From Clostridia bacterium (GTDB lineage Bacteria; Bacillota; Clostridia; Oscillospirales; CAG-272): DNA of 50,233 nucleotides. A program made the position numbers and the translations under genes. Location: positions 1 to 50,233 of the forward strand of contig JAFUJB010000010.1 of assembly GCA_017473865.1 (NCBI GenBank). The letters are read 5' to 3'. Below are positions 31,181-40,344 of the stretch, piece after piece; position 1 is the first letter of the stretch; each line of letters begins with the position of its first letter. The notes under the pieces were generated by a model. It searched no databases. It saw nothing but the letters and a program-made list of their open reading frames with translations, and was not told where the DNA came from.

Positions 31181-32190
31181 AAAACACAAAAAAACTTTTA
31201 ACACTTGCACTCGCGCTTATTATGGCGCTGTCCGTTTTTGTATTTGCTTCGTGCGCTAAAAACGACAAAACAGAAAACAACGTAAACAAACAACCTAAAG
31301 AGGAAACACCCGAAAAAATACGCATTATAACGCTCGCTGGCCCCACCGGTATGGGTATGGCAAAGCTTATCGACGATGACAAGAATGAAAAAGCAAAGTA
31401 TGACTATGAATTTACGATTTCGTCCGCGCCCGACCAGGTAAGCCCCGAAGTTATCAAGGGCAACTACGACATCGCGTGCGTCCCCGTCAACCTCGCATCC
31501 AATCTCTATAACAAGACCGGAGGTAAGCTCGGGGTTGTCGGCATAAACACACTCGGCGTACTTTATATGCTTGAAAACGGCAACACGATCAACAGCGTTG
31601 CAGACCTCAAAGGCAAGACGATTTACGCTACGGGACAGGGCTCGAACCCCGAATACGTACTGCGCTATATTCTTGAAAAAAATAACATTGACCCCGAAAA
31701 AGACGTAACGATCGAATTCCTTGCAGACCACGCTGAACTTGCAACAAAGCTCAAAGAAAATAAGGTTGCCATCGGTATGCTCCCTGAACCTCAGGTAACA
31801 GCGGCAACTATGGGCACAAGCGTACGTATTGCACTTGATATGACTGAAGAATGGGATAAAGTATCCGATCATGCTCTCGTTCAGGGCTGTATCATCGTAA
31901 ACAACGATTTTGCAACAAAATATCCTACCGCCCTCAAAAAGTTCCTCGACGAATATAAAGCATCCGTTGATTTCGTAAACAATAACGTTGACGAAGCATC
32001 GACACTCATTGAAGCTGCAGGTATTATCCCCAAGGCAGCCATAGCAAAGAAAGCCATCCCGAACTGCAACATTTGCCTTGTTACGGGCGAAGAAATGGCA
32101 ACATCCGTAAAAAATATGCTGACACTGCTCTTTGAAGCAAAACCTGATTCCGTCGGCGGAAAGATGCCCGATGAAAAGTTCTATAAATAA
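31177..32190 (+). CDS. ABC transporter substrate-binding lipoprotein (NMT1/SsuA-like)
   Basis: 337 residues. A lipoprotein signal peptide ends in FVFASC with a Cys near residue 25. The body is a type-II periplasmic-binding fold of the nitrate/sulfonate/thiamine-precursor group (LAGPTGMGMAKLI near 49; VADLKGKTIYATGQGSNPEYVLRYIL at about 138-163). The Met at 31177 overlaps the regulator's stop by four bases. It forms an importer with the next two genes. The substrate cannot be read from the sequence; sulfonates, thiamine precursors or other small aromatic or heterocyclic compounds are all possible. Confidence 0.85.
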   Translation: MKNTKKLLTLALALIMALSVFVFASCAKNDKTENNVNKQPKEETPEKIRIITLAGPTGMGMAKLIDDDKNEKAKYDYEFTISSAPDQVSPEVIKGNYDIACVPVNLASNLYNKTGGKLGVVGINTLGVLYMLENGNTINSVADLKGKTIYATGQGSNPEYVLRYILEKNNIDPEKDVTIEFLADHAELATKLKENKVAIGMLPEPQVTAATMGTSVRIALDMTEEWDKVSDHALVQGCIIVNNDFATKYPTALKKFLDEYKASVDFVNNNVDEASTLIEAAGIIPKAAIAKKAIPNCNICLVTGEEMATSVKNMLTLLFEAKPDSVGGKMPDEKFYK

Positions 32191-32950
32191 TAGAATTAAA
32201 AAAATCGCGAGGACAGTTTTTGTCCTCGCCTTTTGGGTTTTGATATGGCATATAGTTGCAGTTGCCGTAGGCAAGCCCATACTCATCTCCACCCCCTATG
32301 ATACGGTAAAAAACCTTGTACTCCTTGGCGGAGAAAAAGAATTCTACGTTATTATTTTCAGCTCGGTATTGCGTATACTTACAGGCTTTTTCGTTGCTGT
32401 AGCCATCGGTACCCTGCTCGGTATAGCAACAGGGAAAATACGTCTGCTTGACGAGATTATTTCCCCCTTACTCTCGGTAATAAAAGCTACTCCCGTAGCG
32501 TCCTTTATTATTCTCGCACTGTTCTGGCTTACGAAAGAGTCTATCCCCTCTTTTATCGCCTTTCTTATGGTACTTCCCATAATTCACGGCAACGTTTCAG
32601 AGGGCATAAAAAATACGCCGAACGAGCTTATTGAAATGACAAAAATATATAACGTAAAACCGATTCAAAAGCTCACGAAGCTCTATTTACCCAACATACT
32701 CCCCTATTTCCTTGCCGGTTTTAAGACCTCGCTTGGACTTGCCTGGAAAGCGGGTGTTGCCGCTGAAGTAATCGCACTAACGAAAAACTCTATCGGCAAA
32801 GAGCTTTACGAAGCGAAAAACTACCTTGAGACCGTCGACCTGTTCACTTGGACTCTTACTGTTATTGTAATAAGTATGTTTCTTGAAAAAGTTCTTATGA
32901 TGACGGTAAACCGTTTTACGCAAAAAAGAAAGAGAGGCAGCGCAAAATGA
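32171..32950 (+). CDS. ABC transporter permease (SsuC/TauC-like)
   Basis: 259 residues from the Met at 32171, overlapping the binding-protein gene by 20 bases. About six membrane helices and the cytoplasmic EAA-type loop (AGFKTSLGLAWKAGVAAEVIA near 191-211) match BPD permeases of the nitrate/sulfonate family. A homodimer would form the channel. Followed by the ATPase with a four-base overlap. Confidence 0.88.
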   Translation: MKSSINNRIKKIARTVFVLAFWVLIWHIVAVAVGKPILISTPYDTVKNLVLLGGEKEFYVIIFSSVLRILTGFFVAVAIGTLLGIATGKIRLLDEIISPLLSVIKATPVASFIILALFWLTKESIPSFIAFLMVLPIIHGNVSEGIKNTPNELIEMTKIYNVKPIQKLTKLYLPNILPYFLAGFKTSLGLAWKAGVAAEVIALTKNSIGKELYEAKNYLETVDLFTWTLTVIVISMFLEKVLMMTVNRFTQKRKRGSAK

Positions 32951-33516
32951 TTATTTCCGATCTTTCAAAAAAATTCGGCAAGAAAGTTATCCTTCAGAAT
33001 TTCTCGCTTAATACCGATAACAACGGTATAATTGCCATTTGGGGCGAGTCGGGCAAAGGCAAGACCACCCTTTTGCGTATGATCGCGGGACTTGACAAAA
33101 AATATACGGGAAAAATAGACCTCGAAGGCAAAAACAAGATAGCATACGTATTCCAAGAACCGAGATTACTTAACAATCTTACTGCTCTTGAAAACGCAGC
33201 GCTCCCCCTCGGTAACACAAAAGAAGCTGCCCAACTCGCAGAAATATGGCTCAAAAAAATGGGGCTTGAAAATGACCTGCATACCTATCCCGAAGAAATG
33301 TCAGGCGGTATGAAACAAAGGGTATCTCTTGCAAGAGCGCTTGCCTATGAGGGTGATATTCTCCTGCTTGACGAGCCGTTTAACGGTATAGACCCCGAAA
33401 GAACAAAAGCAATTATGGATATTCTGATTGACTATTCCAAAGACCGACTCTGTATTGTCGTAACACACAACAAAGAACACATCGACTACCTCGGATGCAA
33501 AACAGTGAATATATAA
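32947..33516 (+). CDS. ABC transporter ATPase, short form
   Basis: 189 residues. Walker A GESGKGKTT near 33-41, Q-loop FQEP near 69, signature MSGGMKQRV near 118, Walker B ILLLDEPFNG near 138, and switch His (VVTHNKEH). It is shorter than the usual ~250 residues because it ends right after the switch region. It energises the importer encoded just upstream and is the last gene of the operon. Confidence 0.92.
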   Translation: MIISDLSKKFGKKVILQNFSLNTDNNGIIAIWGESGKGKTTLLRMIAGLDKKYTGKIDLEGKNKIAYVFQEPRLLNNLTALENAALPLGNTKEAAQLAEIWLKKMGLENDLHTYPEEMSGGMKQRVSLARALAYEGDILLLDEPFNGIDPERTKAIMDILIDYSKDRLCIVVTHNKEHIDYLGCKTVNI

Positions 33517-33521
33517 TACGT

Positions 33522-33557
33522 CAAGACGGTGTGCGGGCTTTGCCCGCACACCGTCTT
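33522..33557 (+). terminator. Long perfect hairpin after the ABC operon
   Basis: A 16-17-bp perfect stem (CAAGACGGTGTGCGGGC / GCCCGCACACCGTCTTG) with a 2-3-base loop, six bases after the stop. No long T-run follows. The stem resembles that at 249-273. Confidence 0.75.
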
Positions 33558-33566
33558 GTTGCTATC

Positions 33567-33614
33567 GTAGAGGCGTTCTTTGAACGCCCACGGACGAACA
33601 CTGTTCGCCCCTAC
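33567..33614. repeat. REP-like palindromic element
   Basis: Bounded by GTAG and CTAC, it contains two hairpins: GGCGTTC-TTT-GAACGCC and GGACGAACA-CTGTTCGCCC (imperfect). Similar modules are, as I recall, dispersed in clostridial genomes. No coding capacity. Confidence 0.6.
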
Positions 33615-33696
33615 CGAGATTGGTTAATTCTGTTTTATAAACATTTTCTCCAAAACACATATATGGGGATTATATCCCCTTAATAAATAAGATTAT

Positions 33697-33730
33697 AACC
33701 CCCATAATAAATATTGTCAATAAGGGGGTT
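33697..33730. promoter_or_regulatory. Inverted repeat before the small XRE regulator
   Basis: AACCCCC and GGGGGTT arms lie 20 bases apart just before the gene; a second GGGGAT/ATCCCC pair is at 33665-33679. The G-rich arm also serves as ribosome site. It could be an autoregulatory operator or a translational hairpin. Confidence 0.5.
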
Positions 33731-33735
33731 GTTTA

Positions 33736-33933
33736 ATGATAGTATTTGATCGTTTGTGGGAAACAATGAATAAAAAGGGTATATCAACTTATGCATTAAG
33801 AGAAAAATGCGGAATTGACAGCAAGACAATCAGAAGGCTCAGAGCCAATGACAATATCGAAACAAAAACGCTTGATAAGCTTTGTTCAGCATTAAACTGC
33901 AGAATTGAAGATATTGCGGAATTTATAGAATAA
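33736..33933 (+). CDS. Small XRE-family (Cro/CI) helix-turn-helix regulator
   Basis: 65 residues, almost entirely a single HTH domain: LREKCGIDSKTIRRLRANDNIETKTLDKLCSALNC (about 20-54). There is no effector domain. Such minimal Cro-like proteins are common as mobile-element or toxin-antitoxin regulators, but no partner gene is adjacent. GGGGGTT precedes the start, and a terminator follows. Confidence 0.85.
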   Translation: MIVFDRLWETMNKKGISTYALREKCGIDSKTIRRLRANDNIETKTLDKLCSALNCRIEDIAEFIE

Positions 33934-33953
33934 CGGCATAAAAAAGCCCTCGT

Positions 33954-33988
33954 TGGCGTACCTGCTCTATCGCAGGTACGCCATTTTT
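33954..33988 (+). terminator. Terminator of the small XRE gene
   Basis: A 12-bp perfect stem (TGGCGTACCTGC / GCAGGTACGCCA), 6-base loop and T5, 20 bases after the stop. Confidence 0.92.
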
Positions 33989-34033
33989 GTTGCATATAAC
34001 ACATATTAATAATTTTTCTCTCGAAATGCGTTA

Positions 34034-34061
34034 TTGAATGTCTAAAAAATTGCTGTATAAT
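34034..34061 (+). promoter_or_regulatory. Predicted promoter of the long XRE regulator
   Basis: TTGAAT and TATAAT separated by 16 bases; the leader is about 55 bases and ends in AAGGAGG. Confidence 0.65.
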
Positions 34062-34120
34062 ATAGGTGTCGACAAAAGAAATGCTTTGCAAAGCAAGTAC
34101 CTGAAATAAGGAGGAAAAAA

Positions 34121-35278
34121 ATGAAACTTGCAATTGGAGAAAATATACGCAATTTTCGAAAGAAAAACGACTTGACGCAGGAAGCGCTTGCTGATCGCTT
34201 GGGCGTAACCTATCAATCTATCAGCCGCTGGGAAAATGGCTCGACTTATCCTGACCTTGAGCTGATCCCTGCTATTGCCGAGGTGCTTGCCGTGACTGTT
34301 GACGAGCTACTTGGAATGCCTCAAATTGAAAAAGAAAAACGTGCGGTTCAAACATTTGATGAACTTCGCCGCGAGTGTATAAAACGTGATTATGATGCCG
34401 ATAAAATTGTTGATCTTCTTCGCGATATACGAAGAAATTATCTTGACAGCGATTCTGCTTGGCGTCCGTGGGTTGAAGGAAACGACAGAGCATTCCGCGA
34501 TCCTAAAATACTTCCCGAGGTACGCTTGCTGGCAGAAGCCTATTTTGAACGCCATCCTATGAATCCTCACACGATTCAAACAATGGCAGAAGTTGAGGAC
34601 GAAGAACATTTGGATGACTTTTTGAGCAAATATACGACATCCATTGATTGTTCTGCGCGCGCACTGCTATTTAATAGGTATTTCCGACGCGGTGATGCAA
34701 AAAAATTCGAGCCGGAACGTAGATATCAATTGTATCAAGCATTCAGCACATTACTATGCCCACGCTACTTGCTAAAGTGGGGAGAAAGCAGCGAACATAA
34801 ACAAGCTGTGGATAAATTTATGGAAACAGTACTTTCATTAATTCGCTGCGACGCTGAGGATGATCGCCCTGATATGTGGGTAGATGATCGTATTGAACTC
34901 GGACTTAAATCTGCGGTGCGATCAATATCTGCGGGTAATCAAGATGAGGCTCTTTTGCAAATAGGAACTGTAGTAAAGTTGTTAGAGGATACAATGAAAA
35001 TTACAGATGAGGTTCTATTGCCAACATCCTGCCGTTTCCTTGATGGAATGGAATGGCAAGCCAAAGAGGCTTGGAAGAACCGTGGTAATAATCCCGACAG
35101 TCCAGAGGAACGATTTATTTATATCTTCACTGAAATCAATGGCATGAGCACTTGCTATTGCATATTTCCCAGCGCTTATTATGATGTTCTTAACGGAAAA
35201 GATTTTGAATCTCTCCGTAATCATCCGAAATTTGAAAAACTTTGTGATCGCGTAAAAGCGTTAATAATTACAAAATAA
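34121..35278 (+). CDS. XRE-family regulator with long C-terminal domain
   Basis: 385 residues. Residues 1-65 are a classical HTH_3 domain (LTQEALADRLGVTYQSISRWENGSTYPDLELIPAIAEVL). The remaining 320 residues are mostly predicted helical with many Arg/Asp/Glu and Trp and resemble the uncharacterised sensor part of clostridial XRE proteins; I recognise no enzyme motif. Base composition is less biased towards the codons of its neighbours (more mixed third positions), so recent transfer is possible. It is a single gene between its own promoter and a terminator. Confidence 0.8.
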   Translation: MKLAIGENIRNFRKKNDLTQEALADRLGVTYQSISRWENGSTYPDLELIPAIAEVLAVTVDELLGMPQIEKEKRAVQTFDELRRECIKRDYDADKIVDLLRDIRRNYLDSDSAWRPWVEGNDRAFRDPKILPEVRLLAEAYFERHPMNPHTIQTMAEVEDEEHLDDFLSKYTTSIDCSARALLFNRYFRRGDAKKFEPERRYQLYQAFSTLLCPRYLLKWGESSEHKQAVDKFMETVLSLIRCDAEDDRPDMWVDDRIELGLKSAVRSISAGNQDEALLQIGTVVKLLEDTMKITDEVLLPTSCRFLDGMEWQAKEAWKNRGNNPDSPEERFIYIFTEINGMSTCYCIFPSAYYDVLNGKDFESLRNHPKFEKLCDRVKALIITK

Positions 35279-35300
35279 AAGGTTCCCCTGTGTAAAGAAT

Positions 35301-35337
35301 ATGCACCTCCAAAAGCTAGACACTTTTGGAGGTGCAT
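35301..35337 (+). terminator. Hairpin between the XRE gene and nadE
   Basis: A 15-bp perfect stem (ATGCACCTCCAAAAG / CTTTTGGAGGTGCAT) with a 7-base loop lies between convergent genes and can serve both. Confidence 0.75.
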
Positions 35338-35357
35338 ATAAACATCTCTTGAGTTTT

Positions 35358-36092
35358 TTATTCTGCGTCTCCGTAGAGGGACGGCATTTTTCTTTTGTGT
35401 TCGCTGACTCTGTGGTAGCGGTCGATTATTGCTTTGTCGTGCTCGTTTGCCTTGCCCGTCGTGATATATTCTTCGATCGCGGCATAGGTTACGCCCATTT
35501 CCATCTCGTCGGTCTGTCCTTCAAAAAGTCCCGCAGAGGGCGCTTTTTTTATTATTGAAGCCGGAGCATTGAGATATTCAAGAAATTCGTAAACCTCGGA
35601 AACCGTAAGGTCTGCAATAGGGTTAAAATCGCACGCGCCATCTCCCCATTTCGTGAAATAACCCATATATCTTTCACACCTGTTTCCCGTGCCTGCAACA
35701 ATTCTGTTTTCCTGAGCGCCGATCGTATAAAGCGTAAGCATACGGAGTCTGGGGGCAATATTAGTATCCGCGCCCTTATTCAGCGTCTCTTCTCCCGCAA
35801 TCGTTGTAACGGCAAGCTTTTTAAGCTCGGTCAGATCGACCGTTCTCGTCTCAATGTTAAACTGCTCGGCAACCGCAATACCGTCAGTCATATCCTGCCC
35901 GAAATTAACCTTGGATGAACAAGGCATAATAACACCTACTGTATCCTCGCAAGCAAGCTTACAGAGTATTCCTACCAGCGCGCTGTCCTTGCCTCCGCTG
36001 TTACCGAAAATAATGCCCTTTGCGTGCGCCTCGGCAAGCTTGTTTTTTATAAATTCAATTCTGTTCTTAAGTTCAACTTCGTAGTTTCTCAT
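35358..36092 (-). CDS. nadE: NH3-dependent NAD+ synthetase
   Basis: 244 residues. N-type ATP pyrophosphatase P-loop FGNSGGKDSALV near 29-40 and the deamido-NAD site (GTGNRCERYMGYFTKWGDGACDFNPIADL at about 134-162). There is no glutaminase domain, so ammonia is the nitrogen source. The Met at 36092 is preferred since AGGA is then about eight bases away; the Met at 36098 is too close to it. Confidence 0.93.
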   Translation of the reverse strand: MRNYEVELKNRIEFIKNKLAEAHAKGIIFGNSGGKDSALVGILCKLACEDTVGVIMPCSSKVNFGQDMTDGIAVAEQFNIETRTVDLTELKKLAVTTIAGEETLNKGADTNIAPRLRMLTLYTIGAQENRIVAGTGNRCERYMGYFTKWGDGACDFNPIADLTVSEVYEFLEYLNAPASIIKKAPSAGLFEGQTDEMEMGVTYAAIEEYITTGKANEHDKAIIDRYHRVSEHKRKMPSLYGDAE

Positions 36093-36124
36093 TTTCATTT
36101 CCTCGTCCGATTATTTACGTAGAT

Positions 36125-36153
36125 ATTTTACACCGCAAAGGGTATAAAGTCAA
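36125..36153 (-). promoter_or_regulatory. Predicted promoter of nadE
   Basis: Minus-strand TTGACT and TAAAAT separated by 17 bases, about 30 bases before the start. Confidence 0.7.
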
Positions 36154-36237
36154 TACACAGTCAATAATTATTATGCTCGATAACAATACCTAAAAAACAC
36201 AACAGTTTATTTTTAATAACTATTTTTCAAATTTTAA

Positions 36238-36265
36238 TTGTATTTTCCGCGATGTATGCTATAAT
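36238..36265 (+). promoter_or_regulatory. Predicted promoter of the acyltransferase-like gene
   Basis: TTGTAT and TATAAT are 16 bases apart; the start codon is 32 bases further. Confidence 0.6.
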
Positions 36266-36297
36266 CAATAACAACGACTTAGAACAAGAGGTTGCTT

Positions 36298-37104
36298 ATG
36301 AAAAAAATAATTGAAAAATGGTTTGATATCCTTCAGTTTCCGACTGAATGGAAGGGTGAAATCCTTGAAAGTGCACAAGGTTTTTCAACAGATGAAATTG
36401 AAAAAAACGAACAACCTTACGAATGGCTGTTTGAGCAGGAAAACAAACTTCAGGGGCTGCTTTATGCCCTTTATAAATGCGAAGATTTCTTCAATACCGG
36501 AAGAAAAAGAAACATTCCTGAAGATATATTAATCAAGACTCTTTCCGAAGTAAGAAGATACGCTCTTGAATACTACACATCAACCGGAAAAATCGGCGTA
36601 TTGATGATAACTTGGCTGGGCATAATTCTTAACGGAAACATATACAGACTCGGCAGACTTGAATTTGAAATGCACCCGGCACAGCATTCGTGCGAAGAGC
36701 TGGGGCTGGAAAAGGGAGAAAACGTAATCGGTGTACATATTCCCGACAACGGAGGCCCATTTACCCCCGAAGCGTGCGAAAAAGCATATGCCATTGCAAA
36801 AGACTTCTTTGCAGAATATTTTCCCGAATATTCCTACACACATTACGTATGCGAATCTTGGCTGCTTGATACTACCTTGAAAAACTTTTTAAATAATGAC
36901 TCCAACATCGTAAAATTTATGGACACTTTCAAACCGGTAGTCAGCAAAGAAGCCTATTCAGCTCTTATCTATCTTTTCAGCAGAGATACATCCGTCGAAG
37001 ACCTCGGCAAAATAACGCCAAAAACAAGCCTGCAAAAAGCAGTAATCGACCATATTCAGAACGGTGGAAAGCTGTATACCACGTTCGGTGTAAAAATCAG
37101 ATAA
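36298..37104 (+). CDS. Acyltransferase-domain protein (DUF5596/GNAT-C-like)
   Basis: 268 residues, soluble. The centre carries IYRLGRLEFEMHP (about 118-130) followed by VIGVHIPDNGGPFTPEACEKAYAIAKDFF, matching a family annotated as acyltransferase or GNAT C-terminal domain proteins of Clostridia. I see no classic GNAT acetyl-CoA loop, so chemistry is not certain. AAGAGG lies six bases before the start. Single gene with a long hairpin after it. Confidence 0.65.
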   Translation: MKKIIEKWFDILQFPTEWKGEILESAQGFSTDEIEKNEQPYEWLFEQENKLQGLLYALYKCEDFFNTGRKRNIPEDILIKTLSEVRRYALEYYTSTGKIGVLMITWLGIILNGNIYRLGRLEFEMHPAQHSCEELGLEKGENVIGVHIPDNGGPFTPEACEKAYAIAKDFFAEYFPEYSYTHYVCESWLLDTTLKNFLNNDSNIVKFMDTFKPVVSKEAYSALIYLFSRDTSVEDLGKITPKTSLQKAVIDHIQNGGKLYTTFGVKIR

Positions 37105-37117
37105 CAAGAGAGTGTGT

Positions 37118-37152
37118 ACGGCGGTATATGGGCGAAGCCCATATACCGCCGT
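37118..37152 (+). terminator. Long perfect hairpin after the acyltransferase-like gene
   Basis: A 16-bp perfect stem (ACGGCGGTATATGGGC / GCCCATATACCGCCGT) with a GAA loop. Only a weak T-run follows. It shares the TATATGGGC core with hairpins at 23098 and 46756. Confidence 0.78.
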
Positions 37153-37188
37153 TACTTTATTATAAGATTGTAAATTTTGCAAAAAATG

Positions 37189-37217
37189 TGGAAATTTCGT
37201 TTTATTTATGATATAAT
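37189..37217 (+). promoter_or_regulatory. Predicted promoter of the lon operon
   Basis: TGGAAA and TATAAT separated by 17 bases, about 65 bases before the lon start. I see no HrcA CIRCE or CtsR-type operator nearby. Confidence 0.5.
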
Positions 37218-37284
37218 ATATTATTAATATTTAAAATCGGCAACTATATGCAAAAAAATACCACCATCGGCACAGGAGTAAACA

Positions 37285-39711
37285 ATGGTAAAATACATAG
37301 AAAAAGCAGAGAAAATGACGTTACAGCTTATTGCTCTTCGCGGAATAACGGTATATCCTTCTATCCCGCAAAGCATTGAAATATCGGACAAGATTGCAAA
37401 GAAATGCTGTATATTCGCAAAAGAAATCGACGAGCCCGTTTTTTTGGTGTCTCTCAAAGATATAACGAACAAGAACTACGAAAAAGTTGAAGATTTTGCC
37501 AAGATCGGTACCGCAGCAAAGATAAAGGATTTCCTTAAGCTCCCCAACGGCAATTTGAGAATTATTTTTGACGGTCTATGCAGAGCTTCTCTTCTCTCGG
37601 TAACAAAGAGGGGCGACAAGCTTTTCGCAGACACACTCTGCAAAAAAATAACCGCCGAAAACGAAGGCGGCGTTAAGGGCGAAGCGCTTATCAGAGAAAC
37701 GCTTACGGTGTTTGAAAAATTCTCGAAATTCGTTCCCAACCTTTCGGAAGACGTTTCACTTAACATAAAAACCATAAAAACGGTAGGACTTCTTGCAGAC
37801 TATATTGCTTGTAACATTCTTACGAGTATTGACGACAAGCAGGCTATCCTCGATGAGTTTGACCCTTTGAAGCGTCTTGAACTGCTTAACGTTATTCTTG
37901 AAAAAGAGCTTCGTATTTTTGAAGCGGAATATGCTATACACAAAAAAGTCGTCAAAAAGCTTGAAAATAACCAGCGCGAACATTATCTGCGCGAACAAAT
38001 GAAGGTTATTCAGGGTGAGCTGGGATACGGCGACGGGGAAAACGAAATCGAGGAATATCTCGATTCGATATATGCAAAAAAGCTTCCCAAGGAAGTTGAA
38101 AAAAAGCTTGTAAAAGAAGTATACAAGCTCCAGAAGATGCCCTTCGGCTCTGCTGAGAGCGCGGTTATAAGAACCTATCTCGACACCTGCATCGAGCTTC
38201 CTTGGACAAAGTCTACCAAGGACAGACTTGACACTAAATACGCGCAGAAAATTCTTGACCGCGATCACGACGGTCTTGAAAAGGTTAAAGAAAGAATCGT
38301 CGAATATCTTTCGGTAAAACAGCTTAATCCCGAGCTTAAAAATCAGATTATATGTCTTGTTGGTCCTCCCGGAACAGGTAAGACATCTGTTGCCCAATCT
38401 ATCGCAACTGCAATGAACCGTAAATACGTGCGTGTAGCTCTTGGCGGTATCAGGGACGAAGCCGATATCAGAGGCCACAGAAAAACCTATGTCGGCTCAA
38501 TGCCCGGCAGAATAATCAACGCCATTAATCAGGCGGGTGTAAAAAATCCGCTCGTTCTGCTTGACGAAGTGGACAAGCTTACAAGAGACTCGCACGGCGA
38601 TCCGTCTTCTGCATTACTTGAAGTGCTTGACGGCGAACAGAATAAGAATTTCCGCGACCATTTTATCGAGCTTCCCTTCGACCTTTCCGAATGTATGTTT
38701 ATTGCAACGGCAAATACGCTTGATACTATTCCCAAGCCCCTGCTTGACAGAATGGAAGTTATCGAGCTTCATATATACACAAGAACGGAAAAACTCAGTA
38801 TCGCGAAAAACCACCTTATTCCAAAACAGCTCAAGCGCCACGGACTTACAAAAAAACAGCTTAAGCTTGAAGATTCTGCGATATTTGAAATAATTGATTT
38901 CTACACTCGCGAGGCGGGCGTACGTAATCTTGAAAGAGAAATATCCTCTCTCTGCCGTAAGGTTGCAAAGAAAATCGTCGAAAATGAATATACTTCTGCA
39001 AAAATTACCGACAAAGACATAAAAGACTATCTGGGCGGAAGAAAGATTCTTCCCGACGTTATTTCCGAGCAGGGAGAAATCGGTATTGTAAACGGACTTG
39101 CATACACGTCTGTCGGCGGTGATCTTCTCAAAATTGAGGTTGCCGTTATGACGGGAAGCGGCAAGATCGAGCTTACGGGTTCTCTTGGCGACGTGATGAA
39201 AGAATCCGCAAAAACTGCCGTAAGCTATCTCAGAAGCAACTGTGAAAAATACGGCATTGAAGAAGATTTTTACAAGACGAAAGATATACATATCCACGTT
39301 CCCGAGGGAGCAATTCCAAAGGACGGTCCCTCTGCAGGCGTTACACTTGCTACCGCTCTCTTAAGTGAACTTACCAAGAGAAAAGTACGCTCCGACGTTG
39401 CAATGACGGGAGAAATTACTTTACGCGGCAGAGTTCTTGCAATCGGCGGCCTGCGTGAAAAAACTATGGCGGCTTACAAGGCGGGGGTTAAGAAGGTTCT
39501 TATCCCTCACGACAACGCAAAAGACATACAAGAGCTTGATAAAGAGGTTAAAAACAATATTGAGATCGTGCTCTGCTCAAGTTTAGACGACGTTTTCGCA
39601 AACGCCTTTGAAGAAGAAAAGCAAACCAAAACGAACGTACTTGAAAACCTCAAAAACGGCTCGGTTGTCGATATTCCCCAAAAAACAAACCACATCGCGA
39701 GGTCGGTATGA
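37285..39711 (+). CDS. lon: ATP-dependent protease Lon (LonA)
   Basis: 808 residues with all LonA parts: N-terminal LAN domain (1-200), coiled coil, AAA+ ATPase with Walker A GPPGTGKT at 360-367 and Walker B VLLDEVDK near 424, and the peptidase domain with catalytic Ser683 (PKDGPSAG) and Lys726 (REKTMAA). The N-terminus lacks the usual L-P-L-R-x-x-V-x-P wording (it reads [12 protein letters not shown]) but the plan is conserved. It degrades damaged and regulatory proteins. CAGGAG precedes the start, and the gene is coupled to engB by ATGA. Confidence 0.96.
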   Translation: MVKYIEKAEKMTLQLIALRGITVYPSIPQSIEISDKIAKKCCIFAKEIDEPVFLVSLKDITNKNYEKVEDFAKIGTAAKIKDFLKLPNGNLRIIFDGLCRASLLSVTKRGDKLFADTLCKKITAENEGGVKGEALIRETLTVFEKFSKFVPNLSEDVSLNIKTIKTVGLLADYIACNILTSIDDKQAILDEFDPLKRLELLNVILEKELRIFEAEYAIHKKVVKKLENNQREHYLREQMKVIQGELGYGDGENEIEEYLDSIYAKKLPKEVEKKLVKEVYKLQKMPFGSAESAVIRTYLDTCIELPWTKSTKDRLDTKYAQKILDRDHDGLEKVKERIVEYLSVKQLNPELKNQIICLVGPPGTGKTSVAQSIATAMNRKYVRVALGGIRDEADIRGHRKTYVGSMPGRIINAINQAGVKNPLVLLDEVDKLTRDSHGDPSSALLEVLDGEQNKNFRDHFIELPFDLSECMFIATANTLDTIPKPLLDRMEVIELHIYTRTEKLSIAKNHLIPKQLKRHGLTKKQLKLEDSAIFEIIDFYTREAGVRNLEREISSLCRKVAKKIVENEYTSAKITDKDIKDYLGGRKILPDVISEQGEIGIVNGLAYTSVGGDLLKIEVAVMTGSGKIELTGSLGDVMKESAKTAVSYLRSNCEKYGIEEDFYKTKDIHIHVPEGAIPKDGPSAGVTLATALLSELTKRKVRSDVAMTGEITLRGRVLAIGGLREKTMAAYKAGVKKVLIPHDNAKDIQELDKEVKNNIEIVLCSSLDDVFANAFEEEKQTKTNVLENLKNGSVVDIPQKTNHIARSV

Positions 39712-40313
39712 AAATAAACGTCCAGAATTCAAACCTTGAAATAACGGCAGGTGTCCCTAAGCAGTTTCCCTCGTTCTCTATGCCGCAGATTGCATTTTCG
39801 GGCAGATCAAACGTTGGAAAGAGTTCGCTTATAAACACCCTGCTCGGCAGAAAAAAACTCGCAAGAGTCAGCTCCGCCCCCGGAAAAACGATAACTGTTA
39901 ACTTCTATTCGGTTGACAAAAAGCTATATCTTGTCGACCTCCCCGGCTACGGATATGCGAAACGCTCTGTCGAGGACAAAAAAAGATGGTCTGCCTTAAC
40001 CGACGGATTTTTCACGGCAAGAGACGAAAACGACAATTCGCTGAAAGCCGTCGCCCAGCTTATCGATATGAAAGCGGGTCCGACTGCCGACGACGAAATG
40101 ATGCTCGACTACCTCAATTCAGTCGGTATACCCTATTTTATTGTCGTTACAAAATCGGACAAGGTAAACAAGACCGACAGAAACAAGATGCTTGAATACA
40201 TCAAAAATCACCCCTCAGTTATGCAAAACACACCCATAATCCCCTTTTCTTCACTTAAAAACGAGGGAAAGGACGACGTGTGGTCGACTATTCTCACATA
40301 TTGCGATAACTAA
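39708..40313 (+). CDS. engB: YihA/EngB GTPase for ribosome assembly
   Basis: 201 residues. G1 GRSNVGKSSL near 32-41, G2 Thr region, G3 DLPGYGYA near 77, G4 TKSDK near 145. The lon-engB pairing with a four-base overlap is common in Firmicutes. It acts in 50S subunit maturation. Confidence 0.95.
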   Translation: MKINVQNSNLEITAGVPKQFPSFSMPQIAFSGRSNVGKSSLINTLLGRKKLARVSSAPGKTITVNFYSVDKKLYLVDLPGYGYAKRSVEDKKRWSALTDGFFTARDENDNSLKAVAQLIDMKAGPTADDEMMLDYLNSVGIPYFIVVTKSDKVNKTDRNKMLEYIKNHPSVMQNTPIIPFSSLKNEGKDDVWSTILTYCDN

Positions 40314-40344
40314 TTATGCTATATAACTTCCACGGAGAAAAACA

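Noticed and set aside
31198-32292. A 364-codon open frame on the minus strand opposite the ABC binding-protein and permease genes
   Set aside because: Its protein is rich in Cys, Phe and Tyr runs typical of antisense reading, it has no ribosome site, and the plus-strand genes are clear family members.
40314-40344. Lysine riboswitch or T-box before lysA
   Set aside because: Only 31 bases separate engB and lysA, too short for either.
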